A stretch of 64,000 bases of DNA from Salarias fasciatus. Its lineage: Eukaryota > Chordata > Actinopteri > Blenniiformes > Blenniidae. Positions within the stretch are counted from its first letter, which is position 1. Every line of letters starts with the position of its first letter. The stretch covers positions 22,078,454 through 22,142,453 of the forward strand of contig NC_043763.1 in assembly GCF_902148845.1 (NCBI RefSeq). Reading direction: 5' to 3'. The notes below the pieces were generated by a model that saw only the letters and a program-made list of their open reading frames with translations, was not told where the DNA came from and searched no databases. Positions 9,326 to 20,291 of the stretch are shown here, one piece after another. A program made the translations under genes and the position numbers.

Positions 9326-9836
9326 ACAGGATGTGTGTGGCAACTCACACCTGATCAGCAGATAAGAACATGTAGGAGGTCTGAAAACAGTTTCATTTGA
9401 GAAATTCAGCATTTCTTCATTTTCTTATCAACTAAAAACTGTCTTGAACAGACTGAGTGAAGGTATCCTTTTCTCAATACGCAAATTCAAATTGAATTAC
9501 AATCAGTGTTTTTTGGGGGGAAACAACACTTTGTATTGTATGATTCATTCATAGTGGATGACCAATAAACAATGAAACTGTTTCATGAGAGAAATGCCAA
9601 ACAAATACAAAGTTCTACTTGTGTTCTTGCTTTTTGCACACTTTCCTCATCATATAAAACTGTCAGTAAATGTAAGTGAGAGATCCACCAGACGACAACA
9701 GGAAGTTCTCCTTCGCTCACAGCGGAAAGTGGAACCAGGTCATGAAACCCTGCAGAGGAGCAGGAGGGAGGATGTGGTCGCAGAGCAGCGAGAAACGACG
9801 GCGGCGCCACCTCCCACTTCACCACAGCTGCAGCTG
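9326..9836. promoter_or_regulatory. possible T cell enhancer-like motif cluster
   Basis: Within 0.6-1.1 kb of the poly(A) signal lie ACAGGATGTG (9326-9335), an E-box CACCTG and an AGATAAG GATA site near 9349-9366, ACAGGAAGT (9698-9706, ETS type) and AGGATGTGGT (9769-9778). GGATGTGG is the composite ETS-RUNX site used in mammalian TCR enhancers. A CAGCTG E-box lies near 9826. This is motif reading only; such motifs occur by chance. Confidence 0.35.
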
Positions 9837-10065
9837 CGTCTGCACCGAACCCGCACGGCTCTGCACGGCTCTGAGCAAACAGCTGGGAAAGCTGCTGGGC
9901 CTCATATGAGCATGTAGCAGCTGTTTGCTCCGATCTGGTGCAGGAATCTGATCATCGATGTTCAGCAGATACAGATACAAATGCAAACTGGCTGCAGGGT
10001 AATGAACAAGAAGTGAGTCTTTCTGGATGTTGTTTCCTCTATAAATTATCCTCAGATAAACACTA

Positions 10066-11377
10066 CACTGTAAAAAAAAGTTTGTAAAAAATACAGTAAA
10101 AAACTGTCAAACAGCAACTGCAAAGCACCATCAATTCCAAAATTGAGCATCACCGTAGTAAATACACTGAATTTCTGTCAATCAAGATACAGTGCAGAAC
10201 TGCAATTTTAAAATGTATAAAAAACTCACAATTTTACTGTGATTTTTTTTTTTCAAAGATTTGTAAAATTTATGAGGAAATCCCATAGACGAAAGTGGAC
10301 AATAAATCTATAATCTGCAGTATTATTCAGGATAAATCACGGATTCCACAAATGTGTACATTTAAATTTACAGGAGAAAACTGTTAATCATTCAGCATAA
10401 TATGCACCAGTGATTGTCAAATGGCCGCCCGTGGGCCGAACCGTCCAAAGTAGCATGCAGGCACGCACGCATGCACCCCCCGGGCCCGCAACCATACCCG
10501 CACCCAGCACCCGGTCCGGTCTGCGCGGTCCCCCCCCCCCATTTCGAGTGCTCAAAAAAAAGTAGCCCGACGCCAAACCTAACTGACGACCACTGATATA
10601 CACTGTCATTTCTGCAGAAAAAAACATGTTCAAAATGTTGCTGATTTAAAGAAAAAGGATATTTCACAATGACATAATATCAGCTGTTGTTAATCAATGT
10701 TATTGATTGACTATTTGGAGCGCAAGTTGAGCGCGTACAATTCATGAGCATATCCTTGAACAGAATGCAGACAATGGGCTGCACAGTGGCGCAGTGGTTA
10801 GCGCTCTGGCTTCACAGCCAGAAGGCCCGAGGTTCAAATACCAGTTGGAGCTCGAGGAGTTTGCATGTTCTCCCTGTGTCTGGGTTTCCTCTGGGTATTC
10901 CGGCTTCCTTCCACAGTCCAAAAACATGCATGCCAGGTTAATTGCCCAAAATTGCCCCCAGTGAATGTGTGTGAATAGGCGTCAGCCCTGTGACAAACAG
11001 GGTGTCCAGGGTGACCCCACCCTTGCCTGAAGTAGCTGGGATTGGCTCCAACCCCCTGTGACCCTGACAAAGCGGCTTGGGAAATGAACAAATATTCATT
11101 CAATACATTTTTTGAAGTCCCATAATATATCATACAGTTTCTGCTGTGTTTATTACCAAGATAGACTGCAATTTTGACAGAAGATAATTGTAAACAGGTT
11201 TGTCACCGTTATTTTTACAGAAAATTACTGTAAATAAATAACAGTTTTATACTGCAAAATTTACAGTCACTATACCATAAATTCATCTATATTGTCACCG
11301 TAATGTTTACAGGGAATCTCTGGCAACCACAGCTGCCAGTATTTTACCGTAAATTCTACGGAATTTTTTTTACAGTG
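10066..11377. mobile_element. MITE with CACTGTAAAAAAAA inverted ends
   Basis: The left end CACTGTAAAAAAAA (10066) and right end TTTTTTTTACAGTG (to 11377) are inverted copies, flanked by TA on both sides as a target duplication. The interior has many ACAGTAAA/TTTACTGT phrases, and the phrase GGCAACCACAGCTGCCAG near the right end. No transposase. A SINE has inserted inside it. Confidence 0.7.
10774..11101 (+). mobile_element. tRNA-derived SINE nested in the MITE
   Basis: The head has a pol III A box TGGCGCAGTGGTTA (10787-10800) and a B box GGTTCAAATAC (10831-10841). The body carries the common fish tail phrases TCCACAGTCCAAAAACATGC and CAGGGTGTCCAGGGTGACCCC. It ends near GAACAAATATTCATTC. Insertion into the MITE shows it is the younger of the two. 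Confidence 0.8.
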
Positions 11378-12185
11378 TATGGAGGCTGATTATTGCATGA
11401 GAAGCACCGACACATGAATCTACTTTATCACTGTCCTATATCATTACTTTCTCAGCAACTTCTTCACTTTGACATTCAAGAGAGACCTTGACTTCCAAAC
11501 CAGGAGTGTTTAACCACCGTGAAGAGAAAGTGAACCTCAGTCACTGAAGTGACGGCTTGGAACAAAATAAGAAGTGAAATAACGTAGAAGCATGAGACTG
11601 TTTAAAAAAAAGGTTCAGACTGATCTCATGATCAACAAGTAAAGGAAGGAAGACCTGCAGTGAATTTATGAGTGTCAGTAACACTGTAAACCGGACCGCT
11701 CAGGAGTGTATGAGTGTGTAACTTGTGATGCTGTGGGGAGCTGAACAAGCAGGGAGATAATATGAGATGAAATTCTTACATTATTGATTTGTATGTGTGT
11801 ATGGCTGTACATATGCAGAGGTGTGTATAAATGTGTTGGACTACATATCTTCAACAGAAAGAGTCTGACGAAATCCGTTTTTCTTGATCCTGCCTCTTTT
11901 CAGACGTGTTCAATCAGACACGCGTTTGTGGGTGTGTGTGGGAGGGTATGAACATGTGTGTTTTCTCTGTTGTAGATGTGTTTTGTGTGGGTTTTGAACA
12001 TGTCTGAAATGAACGAATAAAACACACCACCTACACACAACCTACATATACGTAGATGTACTTTCCCATTCACACACTCATCTAATTCCAAACTACTTAC
12101 CTATGTATGTTGTGATAAACTCACCTTGTCCTCACTGGTTCATTTAATTACAAGTTACTTAATCTGCTACTTATGTAGTTACTCA
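11378..12185. other. intergenic DNA before the V array
   Basis: No V gene, leader or RSS seen. Contains TG-rich stretches (11790-12000). It has no clear counterpart in the later units, so it lies outside the repeated cassette. Confidence 0.5.
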
Positions 12186-12859
12186 ACTGCTTACAAAGTT
12201 AGTCAATTAGTTAATGAGTACACTCACTCACTTACTGAGAATAACGGTTGATTCTCAGACTCACCTCTCTCTCTGAGACTCCTCGGAAGCTGCAGTTTAC
12301 CGAAGACTACACAGACTGCAGCAGGATCATCACCACGGCGCCACCTGCTGGATCAACCTGCAAAACAATCGTTTCACACTTCAATACTTACAGAGATCAA
12401 CATGGTTTCTATCAATACGACCCAATCTGAGCTTATCTGTATTCAGTCTTTTCAAAAGGTGATGGTGTCTTTTAAATGTCTTTCTGTCCATTCTTATAAT
12501 CCATGAAAAGTGAAATTTTGTTTTTCATTTCTTTTCTTTCAAAGCATTTCAAACGTACACAACTGAGTCATGATCTTCACCTCGTCATTAAACAACATAA
12601 GATTGATTCTACAGAGTCAATCAAAATCCCTTTATATGTTCATGAGGGGAAATTTAAAAGGCAGTTGTTGACACATCAAAACCTCAGTGAACACACAGCA
12701 TCAAACCATCTTCTAACCAGCAAATATGCATCAGTTGTCCTCCAGACAATACTGAGCTGCAGTCGCATCAACCAAGAGAGATACAGACGCTTACAACGCT
12801 GACATTCTGTTCAGCAGCAGATATAATATAGTAGTGACATTTCTGATGTAAGAATACGA

Positions 12860-12864
12860 GAGAG

Positions 12865-12912
<48 letters not shown>

Positions 12913-12951
12913 CATGTGTGCATGCGTGTGCGCGTGTGTGCGTGTGTGTGT

Positions 12952-12995
<44 letters not shown>
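12860..12995. repeat. (TG)n microsatellite, unit 1
   Basis: About 135 bp of GA then TG repeats with interruptions (TTCATGTGTGCATGCG in the middle), about 0.85-0.95 kb before the V-A1 leader. The same locus in the other units is shorter and nearly pure TG. Confidence 0.95.
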
Positions 12996-12996
<1 letters not shown>

Positions 12997-13500
12997 GCCC
13001 ACTGAGCATGTGTGGAACGAGATGGAGGAGGGCTTGTCGCAAAACCCCCGGGGCCCAGGACGGTGGGCCCAAACCATGCAGCCCAGTGCCCCACAAGGCT
13101 CAATGGGGCCCCTGCAAACCTCCGCAGGCAGGGCCATGCCCCCAGCCCAGGAGGCACCAGATCAGTCCCAGCCCAGGCAGGAGGGGCCTGCAGGAAAATG
13201 GGAGTTGGCACCAGGCCTCAGCACAAGCTGCCAGGTCAACACATGCAGGTCCCAAGCCCCGGAGCAGAGGGGGCCAGGGCCCCACCCTGACCCAGAGGAA
13301 GAGCCCACCATGCCCCCAGGAACCAAGCCCTACCACCCGGCCCCCAAGGCACAGCAGAGCAGAACCCAGCCTCCACATGCCACCCCAGCCCCACCCCAGA
13401 TCAGGAAGATTGGAGGACCGGAGGCCCAGCCGAGGGACAGCCAGCTCCAAAACCCCGGTCAACAGTCAGAACAGCTGCCCCAAACGCCAAAACTGCATGG
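12996..13500. repeat. GC-rich spacer, long form (unit 1)
   Basis: Strongly C-rich on this strand, with repeated CCCAGCC, CCACCC and GAGGGGGCCAGGGCCCC phrases. Units 1 and 3 carry this long form beginning TTGCCCACTGAGCATG; units 2 and 4 carry a shorter form. It resembles a repeat-derived GC island; family not assigned. Long open frames across it are compositional. Confidence 0.6.
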
Positions 13501-13828
13501 TGACAGGGTTAAAGGTAATAAATGTTGATTTCTTGCTGGCTGCAAACGACTCAATAATGGATGCTCGCTTGCTAACGGTGCCAAAGGCAGGAGCTCTGAA
13601 GGAGACCGTAGATCTGAAACTGTTGCAAATACTACAATCCCCAGCCGTGAAAAGATCCAACTGTTTTCAGAGTGATTTCAACCTAATCTCATGTTCTGTG
13701 ACTGACAGGGGGAGCCAAAGCACCAACAAAGCACAGATCCTGAAAGTTCACAGCAGCTTGAAGCAGAGACACTCCCACCTGCAGCTCTTCATATCCCAGA
13801 GACTCAAGCGGCTTCAGTCCTACAAAAC

Positions 13829-14312
13829 ATGCAGGTCATCATCTTAAAACAAGCCTTCCTCTCATTCTCCACCTTTATTCTGTGGATATCAGGTAATGTG
13901 ACACCAACTAAAACATTTGGGCTCAAATAATCCGTTTTCACAAGTTTCTCTCATGTTTTTGCTGCTGAAACATATGTTTAGGATCTTCTCCTGGTTTATA
14001 TGCACAGATCCCACTCATGGCAGTGATGTTACTCAAAAGTCCACACTGTGGAGAAACAAGAGTGAAGATGCAACAATCGACTGCGAGCACACCAAGGATG
14101 CATCCTTCCTCCAGATGTACTGGTACAGACAGCTGCCTGGAGAAACCATGAAGCTGATAGTGTTCACGTCCACGGCCAGGAAAGACCACGACTTTGGAGA
14201 GTTCAGCAGAGACAAGTTCTCAGCCACCAAGACTGAAGCTCAAAGCGGGACGTTCACAGTCAAACAGCTTCAGCCTGAAGACGGCGGCCTGTATTTCTGT
14301 GCTGTGAGTCAA
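13829..14312 (+). CDS. TRBV: V-A1 gene
   Basis: Leader exon 13829-13892 (MQVIILKQ..., donor GTAATG) and V exon 14008-14312 (acceptor TGCACAG). The V domain has first Cys in TIDCEH, Trp in YWYRQ, and second Cys in LYFCAVSQ. RSS: CACAGTG 14313-14319, 23-bp spacer, GCAGAAACC 14343-14351. It would pair with a TCR alpha V domain to form half of the antigen site. Differs from the other A copies at KSED versus KGDD. No lesion seen. Confidence 0.92.
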
Positions 14313-14499
14313 CACAGTGAAACACACACACGCAGACCATGTGCAGAAACCTCAAGGAGCTCGTGTTGAAGAGCAAGGAGAGCAGGGGGGGTCCAGCATG
14401 TGTTTCATTCAATTTGGGATGAAATGATACAGGACTGGGACACAAAGAGTCTTTTTCAGGATTTTACATGAAATAAAAATTGTCTGAAAATGTAAATGA

Positions 14500-14764
14500 T
14501 CTTCACCACTGGGAGAAGAACTCCAGATGAACTGCAAACATTCAGACCCTCAGTTCATCTTGATTCAATGGTACAAACAGTCTCCCAGGAGGATGGATAT
14601 AGTTTATATTGGCGAAACAGGAGAGACACACACAAGTGTTGATTCTGAAATGGATCAAGAGCTTTATGCAGCGAGCGGAGACGGACACAGTTCGTCCTCT
14701 CCTCATCTTCTGAAACCGAACCAGTCCGAGGACAACACGGTGGACGACTGCGCTGCCAGCAGAG
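14500..14764 (+). pseudogene. psi-V-B1 relic
   Basis: A V-like frame from SSPLGEELQMNCKH to DDCAASRA, related to family F (SSPLVEKES, MNCKHDD). There is no leader exon or acceptor; a TGA lies directly before the frame. The YFC motif reads DDC. A heptamer CACAGTG remains at 14765-14771, but the expected nonamer position reads TCATTCACC. It lies only about 150 bp after the V-A1 nonamer. Non-functional. Confidence 0.8.
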
Positions 14765-14803
14765 CACAGTGCAACACAAGCGATCCATGAACACTCATTC
14801 ACC

Positions 14804-15341
14804 ATCTAAGAACAGAATTCAAAACATTCATCATCCCTCCATCTTCTACACCAGGAGTGTCGAACACAGTTCAGTTCAGAGGCCTCATTCAGCGCAATGT
14901 CTGCCTGAGTGGGCCGGACTGGTAAAATAGAGACACAACAATCTTTAAAGTTAAACTTTAAAGCGTTTCATGGTTGTAGTGCAGAGGGCAAGTTTTGTGA
15001 AAGTTTACGTTTGTGTACATTTTTTCACATCTGCTCCAGAAAATGACGACAATCCCAACATAACATAACTTTTAATGATAATGTTTGGTGCAAAAAACAG
15101 TGAAATATCCAGGAAACTTACTGACGGCACAAAGATCTCTGAAACAACAACAAAACAAACAAAAAAAATCCCACTTTTTCCTCTTTGTTTTAGAGCAAAA
15201 CGGTAAGAAAACATGAAAATTCAATTCAATGTGGAAGCTTCAGGCTGAACTGAGATCTGTCACGCCCCCTTCAAAGGGGTTCAGGACTCCTAAACTCCTC
15301 CCACCATACAGCATCAGGGTGGCAGTTTGTTTTCCTTCAAG
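14804..15341. other. B-C intergenic segment (with copies in the other units)
   Basis: No gene. Homologous to 31670-32203, 42558-43085 and 52966-54031 (the last enlarged by a solo LTR). The last 120 bp before each V-C leader (CCTCCCACCATACAGCATCAGG) are highly alike in all copies, including V-C5, and probably hold the V-C promoter. Confidence 0.55.
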
Positions 15342-15801
15342 ATGGAGTTGAAGGTTTTTACTGACAACATCGTCAACATGATCCTCATATTTCTCATCAG
15401 TCACTTTCTCAGTCTTCTGGTTTCAGGTAACGGCGTTCCAACAGTTTAAGACAGCACACAAAGCTGGAATTATACTTTTCAGTGTTTCATTGTTCTGTGT
15501 TGCAGGTTCTTCTTCCACTGAACGTGTGAGCCAGACGCCACCAAACATTCACAGCAAACCAGGAGAAAAAGCTGAAATCTACTGCTCACACAGCATTGAT
15601 AGCTACAACACAATTCTGTGGTACAAGCAGTCCCAGGGAGAGCTGCAGCTCCTTGGATATATGTTTTTAACAGACGGCTATCCAGAACCGGGACTGGATG
15701 TGAAGATGCACGGAGACGCAAACAAGAACAAGAACAGCACGTTAACCATGGAGAAACTCCAAGTCAACAGCAGTGCAGTGTACTTCTGTGCAGCCAGTTA
15801 C
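15342..15801 (+). CDS. TRBV: V-C1 gene
   Basis: Leader exon 15342-15426 (85 nt, starts MELKVFTDN, donor GTAACG) and V exon 15506-15801. The domain reads SSSTERVSQTPPNIH, first Cys in IYCSHS, Trp in LWYKQ, end VYFCAASY. RSS: CACAGTG 15802-15808; the best nonamer ACTAAAACC (15831-15839) gives a 22-bp spacer. Intact. Confidence 0.92.
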
Positions 15802-15839
15802 CACAGTGCTCCACATCACTGCTCCTCAGTACTAAAACC

Positions 15840-16927
15840 TCCTCATCAAACATCAAACATCCACTCACACCTGGAACTAACCAGCTGAACCAAGTCTGCT
15901 CTCACCAGGATCAGAGAGTAACAGAAATGTTCACATGTAGCTTTTTATCTGCACACATCCAGAAATACAGAGACGCCTCTCATTCAGTGGATATTTGTAA
16001 CTATTTTTCTATCAGTCTCAATCTTGTTTAAAGGAGCAGTATGAAGGTTTACTGCAATTCCACTGTTATCCACTGGGTGGCAGACTTCAGTCAGTTTGTA
16101 GTTTTTAGCTGCTCAGAGCTTCAACCTTCATCTTTTACAGTTAAAAAAAACTTCAACTGGATTTGTCCTTATTGATCAGACTTCGTCCTGGCACCGGGAT
16201 CTGAAAACTTCAAGACTAACAGAAATGTTTCAAAATTAGATGACGTACGTGTGTATGTCATTAAAAATACATACAGAAACTGTTCCATCTGAAAAACTGT
16301 TTTGCCATCTGAGCAACTTTGCCTGTTTTTTTTCCCCAGTGTTGCAGTGTTGTTGTAGGATGATTTCTTAGTGTGTTGAGTCGAGTTGCATTACCTTTAA
16401 TTCTCTAGTATAATTAATTGTGTGCAAATAAGGAAGAAAAAAAGGAAAATGAGTTTAATCCTTCATGTTAATTCCAGGGTTATCTTTTTGCTGTTTTCTG
16501 CTATTAAAGTCAATTTGAATGAAAGTGCAGGATTCATACAAATTAAAAGGTTTATCTTTGGTCTCAATATTTCTTACTTGTCCATTGTGTTGAGAAAGGC
16601 GGGAGTGTTATTTGCAAAGATGACTGAAATAAATTGACTTGAGTCTCAAAAAATCTGTGAAAACATGGTAAACATGAGAATGCTTCACAGTATTTTAAAA
16701 CAATTACCAGTATGAAGTCTGAAAATTTCCCAACTCCAATTAAAATATGGTTGTTAGGTGTAAAATAAAAAGTGAGTCTGTTTCAGTGTGTGTGTACAGA
16801 TTCAGCGCCGTGTCGTGATCACTGATTGGTTGTTGGGTTTAGAAGAGGAGGAAACCAGTGAACTCACAAGGTGTCTGTGTTCTTAAAGGGAGGGTTTGAT
16901 CTATGAATCAAGTGGAAATACAACATC
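15840..16927. other. C-D intergenic segment (with copies)
   Basis: No gene. Copies: 32702-33796, 43584-44362 (about 310 bp shorter, lacking the part that matches 33232-33544) and 54531-55619. A 71-codon frame at 16422-16637 persists in units 1, 2 and 4, but it has no recognisable domain and sits in the region deleted from unit 3. Confidence 0.55.
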
Positions 16928-17448
16928 ATGATCATCTTATTCTGTGTAACCTTCAATGTTTTCCTGGTTTCAGGTAATAAAACATTTCATTATGAAAATA
17001 TGGATTCACTGTGAGTTTGAAAAGAAAAAATATTTTTCCATTTGGGAAATTAAACTTTAGGATTTGTAGAAACTTAAGAAATGTTAACAATCAGAATTTG
17101 AAGGAAAGTCAACATATTCAGTGCAGAAGTTGCTCTGTGTTCTCAGTGTCTTCTCAAAGTGATCAAGTTCACCAGAATCCTCGTCACGTTTACTCCCAAA
17201 CTGGAGAAACAGCCACAATCACGTGTCGGCATGAACTTCAGGACTACACCCTGATCCTCTGGTACAAGCAGCCCAGCGGCAGCAGCCACATGGAGCTCCT
17301 CGGACACATGAATGTGAATAGCGAGCTGATGGAGGACGGAGTGACGGCGAAGCTGAGCGGCGGTGCGATGAAGGGTCAAACGTGCACGTTCACAGCCGAG
17401 AAGCTCCAGCTCAGCAGCACTGCTGTGTACTTCTGTGCTGCTTCTCGG
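16928..17448 (+). CDS. TRBV: V-D1 gene
   Basis: Leader exon 16928-16973 (MIILFCVTFNVFLVS, donor GTAATA) and V exon 17147-17448. First Cys in TITCRHE, Trp in LWYKQ, end VYFCAASR. A third Cys sits in strand E (GQTCTF) in this and all other D copies. RSS: CACAGTG 17449-17455, 22-bp spacer, perfect nonamer ACAAAAACC 17478-17486. Intact. Confidence 0.92.
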
Positions 17449-17486
17449 CACAGTGCAACTTTTCCCTGCTCCTCAATACAAAAACC

Positions 17487-18043
17487 AGCATGAATCATGT
17501 CAGGAGGGTGCACCTGGCTCTCCCCTCTGTCCCTGGTCTCCCCCTGCAGAGCCACATCAGATAAAAGGGTGGAGCTTCAGGGAGGAAACAAAAGCCTGAG
17601 CAAGACTGCAGATGTTGGCATGAAATTTCAGGATTTGAAGAATAAAATATCAGCATGCTATCTTAAAATTCACACCATTAGAAATAGATTGGAAGAAGAT
17701 CTGATTGAGCAAGAAAACTGACATCAGAACTGATCATTTCTCACTCTCTCAAATGTAAAGTACTGACATTAAAGACCCACTCCAATGAAAATCATGTCTT
17801 TCATGTTGCTCATATGTTCTTGTGGCATTTTTCTGATGCTGGGGGAAATATCCTGAGAAAACTACACTCGAAATTACATTTCTGAATGTTTCTGTGAGCG
17901 ACAATCCAGCGGTGGTGGGGTGGGGTCTCCCGTGTGCGGAGGAGCGCTGACTCCGTCCAAAACCCAGAGGTGAATTGGTGATGAGCTCTGGAGCTCTGCA
18001 GATACAGAGGCCTGGGAAATGGCACAAGTTTCATGATTTTGGC

Positions 18044-18074
<31 letters not shown>

Positions 18075-18490
18075 CATAATCACCCAGATATTAACAGGCA
18101 GTGAACACCTCGACACATTCACCATCAATCTGGACTGACAGACGCTGTGACTTCCGCCTGACAAAATCCTCATCATCTCTTTCATTCTGGACGTGTTGAG
18201 CAGCAGTCCTTGGTCTCGGAATGCTCTGGTCTCAGTCAAGACTTGGTGTCAGCCCATCAAAGTCGTGGTCTTTTCTTGGTTTCAGGATCTTCCCATCTTG
18301 GTCTTCACGTATTCTCAGGTTAGGTGGTCTTTACTGCAACACGACCTTCTGCCCAGTTGAACCTAAACTCAGAGGTTGACCTCAGAGGGGGCCGGTCTGA
18401 AAACAGTCTCATGTTGACTCCTCTCCACTGTTTCCTCCCTCTTCTTTCTGACTTCACAAAGTGTGGTGAGTCTGTTCATCACATTTCAAC
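17487..18490. other. D-E intergenic segment (with copies)
   Basis: No gene. Contains a run of about 29 A at 18043-18071. Copies: 34356-35359 (A run 34915-34940), 44922-45927 (A run 45482-45512) and 56179-57173 (A run short and interrupted). The run follows GGCACAAGTTTCATGATTTTGG in each unit and may be an old retroposon tail or a plain mononucleotide repeat. Confidence 0.5.
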
Positions 18491-19189
18491 ATGAAGCCAT
18501 CCCATCTCCTCATCACTGTACTCTCTGCACTCTGGATTAAAGGTATTAATTCAGTCTTTGTTTTGTACCACAAACTGTAATTTCATTTCTTGTTTCTTCA
18601 AAATAGACGAATATTGAAAAGGAGAGGATTGAGTGTTTTCTGGTCCACCTGCGAGATATTCTTTGAAGTGCACTTCGTGTTTAATACAGGAGCTTTGACA
18701 GTGAATAAAGTTTAAGAAGTTCCTCATTCACCCAGTTCTTGCTATTTCTAACAGTATGATGACGGCGATGGGAATTTTGAATTTCTGAAATTCTTGTTTC
18801 CCAGCAATTTCACCCAAATCCATCAATTTCACTCCATTCATTGCTCAAAGTGTCTCATTTTCCGTCATCTCTTTACAGGAGTTTACCTCAACAAAGAAAA
18901 CCAAGTGTCGCAGGAGCCAAGAGAATTACTCTGGAAACCAGGCAGTGAAGTCAGCCTCAATTTCTCTCATCAAATCTCAAGCTACAACACGATTCTGTGG
19001 TATCAGCGCCCGCGGGGGGAAACATCACTGAAGCTGATAGCCTACATTTTCTACAAGACAATAACCGTGGAGGAGCCGTTTAAAGGACGCTTCAATGTGA
19101 GCGGAGACGGAGAGAAAGAGGCTCATCTTCACCTGCTCAGGCTCAAACACCCAGAAGACACTGGTGAATACTTTGGTGCAGCAACAATA
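18491..19189 (+). CDS. TRBV: V-E1 gene, cysteine-free V domain
   Basis: Leader exon 18491-18542 (MKPSHLLITVLSALWIK, donor GTATTA) and V exon 18879-19189 (acceptor CTTTACAG). The domain has the usual V layout (GVYLNKENQVSQEP, LWYQ, RFNVSGDGEKE, PEDTGEYF), but the first canonical Cys is Phe (LNFSHQ, codon at 18962) and the second is Gly (EYFGAAT, codon at 19175). No Cys occurs anywhere in the V exon. RSS is good: CACAGTG 19190-19196, 23-bp spacer, ACAAAAACA 19220-19228. The frame is open throughout. It may be a young non-functional family or a disulfide-free V. Confidence 0.88.
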
Positions 19190-19563
19190 CACAGTGATCA
19201 GAAACACTGACTCTACTGTACAAAAACATGTGAACCAGCTGGAAGATAACCTCACATCGACAGGAAACTCCAAACCCAGACAGCACAGGATCAAGGCAGG
19301 TTTACAACCATTCACGTTTTTCCTTCATCAACTCAGAAAATAACTCACAATCAAAACCTGGATCAATTTTGAGTCAATTAATTTCATGTGTGCACACAAC
19401 CAGGAGTTTGGACACTTTCTTTCACATATATATTGAAAAGTATTGTAAATCAGCCTCATGGTGCTTTAGAGAAAGTGCAACCTGTTTCAATATTTCAGAA
19501 ATAATTTGGATTCTGTTCCAAAATTTTCATATTATTTTAAACATGACCCTTCACTGGGTGTGT

Positions 19564-20291
19564 GATGTGCTGCGGGCACATCGTGGTTTTTTTTTACGGA
19601 CAGTTTCACGTTTTTTTCCCCCTTCAGATATTTAGGGAATATTTATCCTGTTTTGTACTTTTTTGAAGTAATTATCTTTTTCCTTTTTTGTTCGGTTCTG
19701 ATTGGAGCGAGTCGCGTCGCCGCGCTATAAATAGCAGCGTGGAGGCGGCGCTCTGAGTCGTCGTTGTCCGGTCTCTCTCTCGCTCGCCCACCCACCTCGT
19801 TACACCTGTCGCCAGGTGCGCTCGCCGGCGCGCCATGGACTCCGGCTCCAACAGGCAGGCATGTGGCTGCAGGGCATGCTAGCCCACTAGCCGGCTTTGC
19901 GTTCTCTTTTTTGCGTTTTTTCCCTTCTTTTGGATCGCTGTCTTTTTCCGTCCAGGTGTGACCAGCCGTCCCGTTTTCGCCTTTCTTTTGATCGGGTTTA
20001 GTTGGGGTTTTTTTTAGTTTGGACGAGGGATCAGCTTCGACGGCTGCATAGCAGCTGGGCTGCGAACTCGTCTTTTTCTTAAGTTGGCTGGCGCATCTGG
20101 GCCTCCTTTCGTTTGATACTTTGTTTCATTTTGATGTAACTTTTGGGGCACGGGTGATGAGGGTTCCTTTTCCCCCAGAGCTTCGTCAATTCACCACACG
20201 AAGACGCCGACTCTGTGGAGGATATTCAATAAATAATTGAACCCTGATCTTTGTTTTGTCCTGTGTCCCTGAAGAATATGTTTGACTCCTC
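19564..20291 (+). mobile_element. LTR-like insertion, unit 1 only
   Basis: About 730 bp absent at the same place in units 2-4. It begins TGTGATGTGCTGCGGG after GGGTG and ends near GACTCCTCA. It has a TATA box TATAAATA (19726-19733) in a GC-rich context and a poly(A) signal AATAAA (20228-20233), as a solo LTR would. No clean target duplication is visible, so family and type are uncertain. A fossil without coding parts. Confidence 0.45.

Noticed and set aside
9585-9917. 110-codon frame after the constant gene
   Set aside because: No recognisable domain, overlapping open frames on both strands, and low-complexity Arg-rich content.
10774-10850. Possible tRNA gene
   Set aside because: A and B boxes are those of a SINE head; the cloverleaf is not completed and a SINE tail follows.
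12791-13137. Minus-strand His-Thr repeat frames over the microsatellites (also near 29638-30340, 40587-41138, 51112-51644)
   Set aside because: They are translations of (CA)n with no domain and no support outside the repeat.
12870-13847. 325-codon open frame starting in the TG microsatellite and running to the V-A1 leader (also 40685-41602)
   Set aside because: It starts as repeated Cys-Val from (TG)n and continues through a C-rich spacer; the open frame follows from composition, and the short-form units break it.
16422-16637. 71-codon frame between V-C and V-D in units 1, 2 and 4
   Set aside because: AT-rich, no domain, no leader or RSS; deleted in unit 3 with no sign of constraint.
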